DNA of 64,000 nt from Hydnum rufescens UP504 (Eukaryota > Basidiomycota > Agaricomycetes > Cantharellales > Hydnaceae), in the NCBI GenBank assembly GCA_014904985.1, contig MU129009.1, forward strand, positions 151,197-215,196, given 5' to 3'. Shown piece after piece: positions 1-10,700 of this stretch; within the stretch, counting starts at the first letter, position 1; each line of letters opens with the position of its first letter. Made by a program: the position numbers and the translations under genes. The notes under the pieces were generated by a model that was not told the origin of the DNA, ran no database searches, and saw nothing but the letters and a program-made list of their open reading frames with translations.

Positions 1-680
1 GCAAAGAAGGCCATCCCGATCATCGGCCACAAGGCTGAACATGCCACACAGAGACAATGCGGCCTGAACGGTTCGCACAATCTCGAGGACGCAGGACTTG
101 AACCATTCTTCCGGCACAGTAAGTGCGCTAGGTTCTGTCAGCGAGTATAATTGTAAGAACTTGTCCCGTGAGCTGGAGCTACATTGTAGAACGTGCGTTA
201 TAATAAATGACGGGCCTGATATATGCCGCGCGTACCTAGGCTTGTCAAGATTAAGGCCACTTCGACCACTGCAGCCCATGCGGAGGAGATTTATATTCAC
301 AAACAAGTCGTTCCTTACAGTAAGAGCATTACCCCCTGGAATATGCACGATATTCAAATCTGAACGAAAGTTTGCAAGAGAAGTAATCATGAGGATTCCT
401 TTCTCAGTCTGTGGATCGCATGAGGACATCATTCATGCAGGAAAACACCAAGCCATACCTCCTTTGGCCTCGCGCCATCTTTGCGAAGCTCTGCGACGCA
501 CGCCTCGAAGACTTCCTGCGCTTCAGTATCATTGAGCGTAGAGGCAGGAGCGAAAACTGTAACAGCGATCTGCACATCAATGAGACAATGTTTCACATCA
601 TCCAGAAAGTCCCATGTCCACCTTGTCTTCCGGATTCCCTGTATAAACAGCAACCGTCCTGACGAATCTTTCGCGCTCAA
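1..680 (-). CDS. Unknown fungal protein, 5' part only (runs off the left edge)
   Basis: I do not recognise this protein with certainty. The start chosen is the ATG at 680. Exon 1 (680-459) encodes a segment beginning MSAKDSSGRLLFIQ and ends at a GTATGG donor. An acceptor CACAG at 413-409 leads into exon 2 (408 to beyond 1), which stays open to the window edge in the same phase. Reading straight through without the intron meets a stop soon after 459, which supports splicing. Visible in exon 2 are a hydrophobic stretch (GILMITSLANF), a serine-rich patch (CSSSSRDKF) and a WFKSCVLEIVRTVQAALSLC segment. It resembles predicted agaricomycete proteins of unknown function. It lies head-to-tail with the F-box genes, all on the minus strand. 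No motif allows a function to be named. Confidence 0.6.
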
Positions 681-1399
681 CTAGCCTATATGACCACCCA
701 CAGGATGAGCATTTGCGAGTTAAATGCACCCTTGGGAACGCCTACCATTTCTCCACCACAAAGAGCTGATACCCGGAGATCTGTGCCCCAGTCTCTGAGA
801 TCTCGAGTTGCGACTTTGTTACAGATTTGAAATACAAATGTGCGGTATTCGCAACAGAAATAGTGGAAGAAACATCAATTGAACCGGGTCGACTCCAACC
901 AAGCTTTGATCCATTATGCCAGCCCTTAGGGGGTCGAGAGGGTGCTGAAGGGGGAGCCCAGCTCCTAGTCGTTGGCACGAGAACGCATCTTGGGGTCCCC
1001 TGGCTCAAGGTGACATGATTGCCATGCTTGATGGCTACAACTTGTTTGATAGAATGTGGAGATGTGTGCTGTGATACAATGGGATTTGAAAGCGGGGTAG
1101 CTGAACGGTGAGGAGGCGAGTCCATGTCACCGTCACGCGCTAGGTCACACTGGCTCCTTCCACTACTCAAATCGTCCACAGCCAACGACTGGATGAATCT
1201 GCAAGTAATACAGAGGCGGGATCCCTGCCTATTCCATATATTTACCGGTGGGTCTAAATCTGTTCAGAAGACGATGCCAACGTCACTAGATTCAATTTGT
1301 GGCACCAGCATGTGTCCACAGTATCCTAGTCCAGTAGCCAGCCGCAGATATGTATACGTCTGCATCTGGAGAACACTGACTTCGGTCCGAAGAGGACAA
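681..1399. other. Intergenic DNA with a duplicated F-box 3' flank
   Basis: No convincing gene is seen. Bases about 895-1025 (around GGGGGTCGAGAGGGTGCTGA) recur at about 3945-4070, each lying downstream of an F-box stop codon. The minus-strand open frame at 742-1185 covers this shared segment, but the two copies differ by indels in that frame, so I read it as duplicated 3' UTR and flank. Confidence 0.55.
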
Positions 1400-3271
1400 T
1401 TAAAAGACTGTGTCAGTGCTGTAGCTAGGACTGCTGACGGGGGACACTGTCAAAATAGCTAATTCCACTGTTCCGCCCTCTTCGAACCCTGGAAAAAAAA
1501 TTTTTGGCATCATTACTGGGAAGCCAGAACATCCGCACACCTCCATGAACATAATATGCTCATCATCGAGCCAGGATTCTGTCCATTCCTGATGCCAGAG
1601 GCTATCATTCAGGTAACTCCGCAACGCGACAAGCATCAGAGGGGGGTTTGGACTGCCTCCAAATGAACTATGCAGGCTAGGGACAAATCCATACATCGGA
1701 TAGGGTTCTGAACGTGATACCTTCATATCCACCCTGTTTTGATTAAAATCGAGCAGAGATACCCAAGTAGGCTGTCCAGATTCATACATTCGATGCGGAT
1801 GCGCGACGTCTATAATTCGACCCGTGTGAAGTAGATGTGACTCTGTAGGATTTCCGGTATGGCCAAGGTTTGTTCTCCGCCTATCACGATAGATACCTTG
1901 AGACCAAGTATCCCACGGTATCTGCAATGGATCTTCGAATGTAGCGGACCGACGAAAGACATGCAATGGAGCGTGCAAGCGCATCACGTGTACGACCCCA
2001 GGTTCAGAGTCCGAGTACGTCCGTCGGCTAAGTCTGATATACTGGCAATTACTAGCGGCACCAAGAAGATTGCCAGGCAGACGCGATGAGGGTGGATGAT
2101 GCGAGAGTATATCATGGTCACTGCTGCCATAAAGCGAAGACAATGCTTCCTGAATTGTTGACGCGTCTTCGATTTTGATCCATCTGAAAGCTCCGTCGTC
2201 CTCCGGCGGGAGGCGGAAAGAAGCTATACGGGTAGGTGTGGCATCCCAACTGCCTGGTGAAAATTGATAGACATCCACCGCGCCGGGAGTTGGGATGATG
2301 AATGAACTCCCGCTAAGAAATGTGAAGGGCAGAGACGCAGAAGACATTAAAGGCATTGCCCTCTCCCAATAACTTGATCCTAATTGTAGAGACTATGGGA
2401 CACAATAGGCAAGTGAATGAGTCTTCTAGGAGAAAAAAATGAGGAAATCGGGGAACGCACGGCTACTCGATGACCAGCACTCCAGTCCCAAATTTGTAAG
2501 ACGGCAGCATCGAAATAGTGAAAGACCCCAAGCAGATGTCCGATGATTTGGACCATGGATTTAAATTGCTGACGGACTGGAGTCGGTGTCACCCATAGCT
2601 CAAGGACAGAAAGTGCAGCCCGAGGATGAGGTACACTATCGGAAAGGCTTTGGAGGCGTAGAAAGCTGTGAAGAGAATTACTGGACCTGGAACCCCAAAG
2701 AGTCGTGTGATCGCTGTAGACTAAATGGATGCAAATGTCGGCTCACTGGTGAAAAATGACAAAGAGATCCTGCGATGCATCAACGGCAACGCAGTTAATA
2801 AAGTCGACATCGACAGGGTTTTCCATTGTCCATGTCCGGAGAGGAATATCTCTTAGAAAAGATGGTAGCTGTACGCATGTCACTACGTCAAGGCCGACAT
2901 GGACAAATATCCCGCCGGATAATGCGCGGAACTGCGCGTTCGGAATCGTTACGAGCGACTCTACCCAATCGAGGTTGTTCCAAGCACGAATATGACACTC
3001 CAATTGATTGATACGTGTAGTCACGGGTTTGGGTAACACACGATCATCGTGTCTTTCGCTGTAACCATACATCGCGAGTTTGATGGCATACTGCATTGCG
3101 GTGGATCTTGTAATCATATCCTTGAAGTAAGCACAAACCTTGAGAGTTCCGGATATCAGAGAAGGTCCTGTTTTGAAGGAAATTATGACCGACTTCGGCA
3201 CATCTCGCTATCTGCTGTCCATCCAGAAACGAGAAAATCCTGAGGACTGCCTCTACAGGAAGATTTTGCAT
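1400..3271 (-). CDS. F-box protein, copy 1 (4 exons)
   Basis: This is a probable substrate-recognition subunit of an SCF ubiquitin ligase, a role inferred from the family. Four exons are supported: 3271-3194, 3138-2747, 2720-2461 and 2392-1400. Exon 1 starts with the F-box LPVEAVLRIFSFLDGQQIA (residues about 4-22). Splicing out the GTCGG...CTCAAG intron restores the usual ARCAE/VCAYFKDMI continuation. Later landmarks typical of the agaricomycete family are LQ/MQYAIKL, a W-N-N-L-D-W patch, RTW, DASQDLFVIF, VQIIGHLLGVF and LQIWDWSAG, then FTFLSGSSFIIP. No WD40 or LRR repeat is evident. It is a tandem duplicate of the gene at 4340-6203, with the same exon boundaries. The substrate is unknown. 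The frame is intact, so it may be functional. Confidence 0.8.
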
Positions 3272-4339
3272 GGTGCGCCTAGATCACGAGGTTGAGTTGT
3301 AACAAGCGAGTAGTTCTCAGTTCCTCCTGACTGTCCACTGCACCGCCGTACACACAAGCACCTATTAGGAAAAGATGGACAATGCCCTCATCCGCAGCCT
3401 GGTGGTACGGAAAACCGAAATAACGGCTGACTGAGTAGACGGAAAAAGCCATATCCTGCCTTGCCGCCTTTTTGGAAAAGTCAGCCACTTACGACAAATG
3501 CCATCAGCCTCCTCCCCAGACATCAACCACACTCGCCCGTGACTCCCTACACCCATATAGCAATTCAAATACAGAATTATGCCTGCGCTGTCCATACATT
3601 ATGCCTATTATGGCCCGTTCCACCCACCCTTCTCTTTCTCTGCCCACTACCATTGCATTGATCACCACACCAACCATCCCACTCTCAGCCTTTTTTCTTA
3701 TCGATATGACGCCCTGCCCATGTAGTCACCCATTGTATCTCCCTTAGTTAGCACCCCAGTGGAACCGCCCGTGGCGAAGTCCGCCTATGCGGTATACAAT
3801 CCAGATTCCTCTCTCTGTTCTCAGTCAGTCCACTAGGCAGCACACAGATTCATACTTTTATTCCCTAAATACACACACAAACTCGGGAGAGCTTCCTGCT
3901 GGTCATGTACTGCTTTCTTTTGCATGTAACATATTCCAAGCAAGCTTTGGTCCATTATGCCAGCCCTTAGGGGGTCGAGAGGGTGCTGAAGGGGAAGCCC
4001 AGCTCCGAGTCGTTGGCACGGGAATGCATCTTAGGGTACCTAGACTCAAGGTGATGTGATTGTGATGCTTGATAGCCACAATTTGATAGAATGTGGGGGT
4101 GTCTGCCGTGATACAGTGGGATTTGAAAGGGACATGGGCGAATGGTGAAGAGGCTATCGGGAGCTCCAAATCCGGACAGAAGAGGATGCCAATGTCACTA
4201 CTTGCAATTTGTGGTGCCAGCGCGTGTCTACAGGATCGTACGCCCGATATCAGCTGCAGATGATACTGTATGCGTACGTCTGTATCTGGAAAACACTGAC
4301 TTCGGTCTGAGGAGAATAAGTAAAGACAATATGCCCATG
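3272..4339. other. Spacer between the F-box genes
   Basis: No gene is convincing here. The stretch at 3490-3760 is pyrimidine-rich (CCCTTCTCTTTCTCTGCCC type) and could be the 5' region of F-box copy 1. The second copy of the shared 3' flank lies at about 3930-4140. The 172-residue minus frame at 3903-4421 overlaps F-box copy 2 and this shared flank, and I treat it as fortuitous. Confidence 0.5.
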
Positions 4340-6203
4340 TCATGAATTGGAGCTGTGACGATTGACGGGGGACACTGTCAAAATGGCTAATTCCACTGCT
4401 TCCTGCTCTGACCACTGACAAAAAAAGGTTTTGGCGTCGCTATTGGCGGAGTCAGAATATCCACACACCTCCACGAACATAATATGCTCATCATCGACCC
4501 AGGTTTCTGTCCATTCCTCATCCGAGATGCTGGGTTTCATGTAAGTCCGCGAACTGCCACGCATCGGAAGGGGAGATGTCCTTATCCGAGCACCTCCAGA
4601 TGAACTATACGGGTCAGGGGTGATTCCACCCACTGGATAGACGTCTGAATGTGATTTCCTCATATCACATAGCTCCACCCTTTTCAGATTAAGATCGAGC
4701 AGAGATATGGAAGTACGCAGACCAGGACCATGTATTTCATGCAGAACCTCGACAATCCGACCAGTATGAAGTAGGTGTACCTCTGTAGGATTCTCGGGAG
4801 ATAGCGGCGCATCGGCATAGACCCCTTGAGACCAAGCATCCCACGGTATCGCCAATGGATCTTCGTAAGTAGCGGACTGACGAAAGACATGTAATGGAGC
4901 GTAGAAGCGCGTCACGTATATGATACCGGGGGGAGGGTTCGAGTGCGTCTGCCGGCGAAGCCCAATATACTGGCAGTTATTAGTGGCCCCAAGAGGATTG
5001 CGAGGAAGACGAGATGAGCGTGAATGGTGCGGGTGTATATCATCGTCGCTGCCATAGAGCGAAGACCATGCTTCCTGAATTGACGAAGCCCCTTGAATTT
5101 GGATCCATCCGATAAATCCTTCTTCGTCCTCAGGTGGGAGGCCGAAAGAAGCTATACGGGTAGGCGTGGCATCCCAACTGCCTGGTGGAAATCGATAGAC
5201 ATCCACCGCATTGGGGGTTGGGATGATGAATGAAGTTCCGCTAAGAAATGCGAAAGACAAAGGCATGGAAGAAGTTAAAGGCATAACCTCCTCCCAATAA
5301 TTTGATCCTAATTGTAGAGACTACGGTGCAAAATAGGCAAGTGAACGAGTCTCCTTAGACAAATCGAGGAAATCGAGGCACGCACTGCTACTCGATGACC
5401 AGCACTCCAGTCCCAAATTTGTAAGACGGCAGCATCGAAATAGTGAAAAACCCCGAGCAGATGTCCAATAATTTGGACCATGGATATCGATTTTTGGCGG
5501 ACTGGAGTTGATGCCACCAATACCTCAAGGACAGGAAGTGCAGCCCGAGGATGAGGCACACTGTCGGAAAGGCTTTGGAGGCGTAGAAAGCTGTGAAGAA
5601 AATTACTGGACCTGGGACATCAAAGAGTCGTGTGATCGCTGTAGACTAAATGGATGCAAAGGTCGGCTTTGAACTCACCGGTGAAAAATGACGAAGAGAT
5701 CCTGCGATGCATCAGCGGCAACACAGTAAATAAAGTCGACATCGACAGGGTTTTCTATTGCCCATGTCCGGAGGGGGACATCTCTTAGAAATGATGGTAG
5801 CTGGACGCATGTCACCACATCAGGGTTGACAAGCACAAATATCCCGCGGGATAATGCCTTGAATCGGGCATTTGGAATCGTTACGAACGACTCCACCCAA
5901 TCGAGGTTGTTCCAAGCACGAATATGGCACTCCAATTGATTGAGGCGCGTGGCCACAGGCTTCGACGACACATGGTCATCGTGGCTTTCGCTGTATCCAC
6001 AAATTGCGAGTTTGATGGCATACTGCATTGCGGTGGACCTTTCAATCGCATCCTTGAAGTAGACGCATATCTTGAGAGCTCGGAACATCAGTGAACATCT
6101 AATTTGAAGCGAATCTATGGCCGACTTCGGTACATCTCGCAATCTGACCCCCATCCAGAAACGAGAAAATCCGGAGGATTATCTCTAGAGGAAGATTTCG
6201 CAT
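4340..6203 (-). CDS. F-box protein, copy 2 (4 exons)
   Basis: This is a tandem paralogue of the gene at 1400-3271, with the same likely role as an SCF adaptor. Exons are 6203-6126, 6070-5679, 5645-5386 and 5320-4340. I chose the ATG at 6203 because it aligns with copy 1 (MRNLPLEIILRIFSFLD), although the frame is open further upstream. The spliced product keeps ARCTE/ICVYFKDAI, MQYAIKLAI, AWNNLDWVES, RTWAIENP, DASQDLFVIF, VQIIGHLLGVFHYF, LQIWDWSAG and FAFLSGTSFIIP. All three introns sit where they do in copy 1. The C-terminal exon differs by several in-frame indels, which suggests divergence under coding constraint. No frame break is seen. Confidence 0.8.
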
Positions 6204-6656
6204 GGTCGCGGGACCCGGAGATTTGGGCATTAGCACTTCGGAAAAGATAATCCCAGACGCTGGGAGTCGGACTCGAACTGGACCCGGGGTCTGCCGCAAA
6301 CCAAGTTGGTGGCCAGTATTGTAACCTCTCTTGGGAGGCGGTGTATGGTTTAAAACCGTCCAAGTCTAAACAGGTCTGTTTTCGGAGAAAAGATGTCGAA
6401 TATATTGGTTTTTAACAGGCTGCAGACCAGTTCAAGCATCTTTGAGCGTGTTAGCCCATGAAATCCGCCAGGCGATCTTTGCACCTCTTGTTATTCTCTA
6501 GCATCGCGTTCAATGACTTTCCATTGATAGTCATGCGTCCAGTCTCCGTTGTCTCCTCCCCTGTTGTACCCCAAGAAAACAATTTCAACAGTTTGGATTC
6601 AAACGCCTGCTACAAGAGTGTGACGAACGAAGGGTACACAGCAGGAAGCCGAGACA
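6204..6656. other. Upstream region of F-box copy 2; nothing else firm
   Basis: No gene is supported. On the minus strand near 6270-6260 there is a Pol III B-box-like string (AGTTCGAGTCC), but no cloverleaf folds around it (see rejected items). Confidence 0.4.
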
Positions 6657-7080
6657 TCAGCCAGAAAATGGAAAGGGACCACAGTCCCAATCACCAACCA
6701 TGACCTTTATAATGTAGGACTCCCGAGACAACAGATGAACTCGCAATTTGGTCTTGATGAAGTCTCGTACCGTTTGAAGATTCTCGATATCTCCGTCAAC
6801 CTGGTGAATCGCGTAGGAAGAGTCGCTGGATATCATCAGAGGCGAGTTCTTGCCCAATATCGTGTTGAGTGGCATGGTCATCAGAGGTTCTCTTTCGCAC
6901 GCATTGGAATCAAAAAATGAGATTTCGATTTAGGTTATCGCAGGAGGGCACCCAGTGAGATTGCCGCCGAATACTGCGTTGATCAAAGAAGAGTTCCCCA
7001 TGCTGACTGCGAATACTCTGGATCGTTGAGGTTCATTGACGTAAAGTGCCTTGGAAGGATGCATGGCTCACTTCACCCAC
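6657..7080 (-). pseudogene. Decayed G-domain GTPase fragment, left copy
   Basis: Minus-strand sequence from about 7074 encodes a G1-like stretch (MGNSSLINAVFGG) where GxGKSSLIN would be expected, then SDDHATQHDI, a G3-like RDSPG, and, after a 1-nt frame change, DIENLQTVRDFIKTK. The same order occurs on the plus strand at 62860-63220, so both derive from one P-loop GTPase of the fungal MMR_HSR1/AIG1-like type. The frame change and stops inside the domain indicate a pseudogene. It diverges from the GTPase gene at 7793, and the right arm has the mirror arrangement. Confidence 0.6.
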
Positions 7081-7792
7081 AACGAGCACCCTGAACCCAA
7101 TGACGCTAGTTGAGCACTGACGAAGGTATGGATGACGAAGGTAGCATACCTAGAATCCCCTAGCGGAGTGTCGGCGGTGGGGGTGAGCGGGGAGTCCCGG
7201 GGTGCATCGGTGATGCCAATGGTTGAACTCGCGCGAAGTTTTACTACCTGGATAAATGGAATCCACAGTATAAGAGCTAGTTATGCGTCTGGAGTAGGGA
7301 CGAGTTGTCGCCAACGGAGGAACGTGAAAGACGGCCTTATTGGCTCACAAATGGAGTAAATCATCAAGAGAAGCTGACGTGACGTTCTCATTCGTCTGAG
7401 TGGGGCTGGAGCGCGCACCATCTTCACGTGACTGATTTGCGCTTCACGGCCGTTGTCTAGCATGCCGATTGGGACGTGTTCGGCCAGACTCCAGGCACTG
7501 AGGCAAAATCACTTGTTATCCAGTATCTGGAACGAGGGGCTCAAAAGGATCAGATCTAGGGCCTACCGAATTTCACATAGGGGGCCAGATAACAATATTT
7601 TCCTCTCTTGGAATCTCTGGTGCCAGATCAGGCATGGCACGAGTTCGTGCTTCTCGGACAGGAGCTAGGCAAATTGACATAACCGGGAAGCTCCTGTTGG
7701 CTGGCTTTTGACAATTTGTAGCATTCACATTTCACACACACCTGCATACACCCTCGCCCACTCTCTAGCTCTCCTCCTGTGATCCTTCAGAG
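7081..7792 (+). promoter_or_regulatory. Probable 5' region of the left microexon GTPase gene, shared with the right arm
   Basis: No gene is seen. Blocks of this spacer (for example 7120-7165 and 7250-7330) recur, diverged and inverted, at about 62130-62830 upstream of the paralogous gene. The last 70 bases before the ATG are C/T-rich (CACACACCTGCATACACCC, CTCTCTAGCTCTCCTCC), as in many basidiomycete promoters. Regulatory function is inferred from position only. Confidence 0.4.
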
Positions 7793-10700
7793 ATGTGGAA
7801 ATCTATTCGCCGACTTTTTAAAGCCAATAGCGATAAGCGCTTCAGGGTCCTCATACTTGGACCGGCGAACGCAGGAAAGACCACTCTGCTCGAGCGACTA
7901 ACGGACAGCCCTGCCGGGGCGGCCATAGTGACTCGCAACGGAAAACGTGTAATTACTGTAGCTGGTCGAACTCAGTAGAGATGCTAGTCTAATTTATCCC
8001 TTTATCCCAGGTCAAGGGGGTCCCCAGAGGATACGATCAAGTAAGAGCCGTCCTAACAAAGGTGCATGGTGGTTGCTCGATGCTTTCACACCATCTAGCG
8101 GGGGATCCATAATATTGACGACGAAATCACTTACGCATCAAACCCGGCATTCGTTTTCCACGACTCTGGTGGTTTCGAGGCGGGAGGGGTCGAGGAGCTC
8201 GAGGCTGTCTGGAAATTTATTCGAAAGCGCTCGTTGGCTTCGCCTTTGAAGCAGCTGCATGCGATTTGGTGCGTTCACCCATGCAGTTCACACCTCTTCA
8301 TATGTCGACTCATCAATTGTTGCAGGCTCTGTATTCCGACAGATAATGACAGGCCCTTGGGATTCTTGCAATCAGGCTTTTTCTCCGAATCCACAGCATC
8401 AGGTATGTCCCATCAGTCGCAGCATTCGACACTATCTGTTACGCACTGGTCCATATATCTGTTCAGTGCCTGTTATTGGAATTTTCACCATGTTGGATGG
8501 AAGAAGGACGAAAGTGGAGATTCAGGTTTTAGGCCCTGCTCCCCACCCATCCGATTTCCTCGATCGTGCCCAGGAGGTGGATCAGAAAGTAGCTGAATTT
8601 GTCAATGGACTCGAGACACAATTTCACAAAGAGCGGTACCCACCTGCTGGTTTCATCAGGGTTGGAAGTATGTATACTCTATCCAAGCAGCAATTTTGGG
8701 ACTTAAATCTATGGCCTAAAGACATGGATGAAGTTAGCATGCGGAGCATAGCATTGTGTGACCAACTTCTTCTAGTCACTATGGATGCTCTTCCCCATGA
8801 GACCCAGAGATCATTACTTAGGCTCACAGTTTGGAAAAGAAACCGCCGAATTCATACCATCTTTGTTTTAAAGCGGTGAGTTTGGATGTCCAACAGATTG
8901 ATGGTGCTCATTATTGTGTTTATCTCATAGTGTCCTTCATGCTGGAACTCAAGGTCCTGTCTCAAGCTGTATTGATGAGATGATGGTACAATTTGACTAT
9001 GTTCAGGGAGCATTGTGGCTAGAGCCCAACAACCTGTGCAAGATGAAGAATCAGAGTTACATGCAGACAAGGGTTTCAGGATTCTTATGGTGAGTGAATA
9101 TATCCCTTGCACAACATTTAAGGTACTATTGTATCATGGGGGGTATAACTGTGGCAACTGGCTCTGACAATATGACACATAATTTACTCATTGGATGGTG
9201 TTGACAACATAGGAGGTATGGTTGCAGGTGCTCACATTTAGTGCACAATCATTGGCTTACATGTCTCTTTGTGACACTGCCAATGTAGTTGGTCAGTCTG
9301 GATCTTGAATACATGGTCACTGACTGATATTGTTTTTGCTGCTATTGGGAACACAGTATGTGAGTCCAGATCTCCCCCAATCCCATGCATAGTCATTCCG
9401 TGATACAGCTCCTGGTGGAATCCACAACACAGGGGGTGAGTTTATGTCTCTTAGTTGATATGAGGTGGCTGTATATCTTTTGGGGGCATGGATAACATAG
9501 CATGTGAGTGATCTCCCACCTTTAGATCCACACTGTCACCTGCTGATATATCCCTTGGTGACATCAACCATGTAGGAGGTAAGACTGCACCTGTCACAGT
9601 TTGATGTGGTCCCTAGCTGATAGAACATTTGGTGGCATGAACATAGGATGTGGGTTGGATTTCCCCACCATTCAATGTGTTATGGCTGACTCATACATCT
9701 TTTCCATGGCATCAACAACATAGCTTGTATGTCCAGATGTCTTGGAATTTGATGGGTGGTACTGATAAATATTTTATTAACATTCACACTGTAGTATGTA
9801 AGTGTGGATTCAACATGAGATCCATGGTTGATACATCATTATGTGCAATGGATAAAATAGGAGGTCAGTCCATATCTCCCAGCTTTCATTGGTGATTGTT
9901 GGCCAATGCATCATTTGGTGATATGGATAATGTAGTATGTAAGTAGGAATTTCCTACAAGTTAGTACATGGTCACTGGTTCATCCATCATCCAATGGCAT
10001 GGACAATGTAGAAAGTATGTGTGGATCTCTTACAATTGAATGTGCTTGCAGGCTGATATCTCTTTCTCTGTGATGGACAATGTAGGGAGTAAGTTCAGAT
10101 CTCTCACAATCTCTCTCACAATCTGATGCATGGTCCCTCATTCATACATCCTTTGGTGTTGACACCACAGCCAGTAAGTTTGGATATTTCTCAATCTGTT
10201 GAGTGTGGTCACTGGCTAATATGTTGTTGGATAACACTGATAATATAGGATGTAAGTCTGGATCTCCTCCCCTTGATGCACTATCACTGGCTGACATAAA
10301 TAATTAAGAATGTGGGCTGCCTTTCAATTTTGTGCTTGATCATTGGCTAATCCATCTTCTGGTGGCACTGACAACATACATAGAATGTAAATCTGAATTT
10401 CTGACTATTCAATCTATTGTTGTTGGCTAATGCATCTTTTGGTGATATTGACAATGGAGGCTGTATGTCAGGTTCTCTTCCAATGAAATATACAGGTGCA
10501 GACTGATATTTCTTGGTCTGACATGGACAATGCAGGAAGTAGGGCTGAATCTTGCAATTTAATGCATGGTCACTGTCTGATATTGTTTATTCCCATTGAC
10601 AATGTAGCATGTAAGTTCAGATCTCTGCTAATTGAACATGGGATTACTGGCCAATATACTCTTTGGTGACCTTGATAATGTAGCGTGTATGCTCTGCTGC

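Noticed and set aside
742..1185. 147-residue minus-strand open frame next to F-box copy 1
   Set aside because: It covers the duplicated 3' flank, and the homologous frame in the second copy differs by non-coding indels.
6230..6330. tRNA candidate on the minus strand (AGTTCGAGTCC resembles a B box)
   Set aside because: The T stem does not pair, and no matching acceptor stem or A box lies at the right distance.
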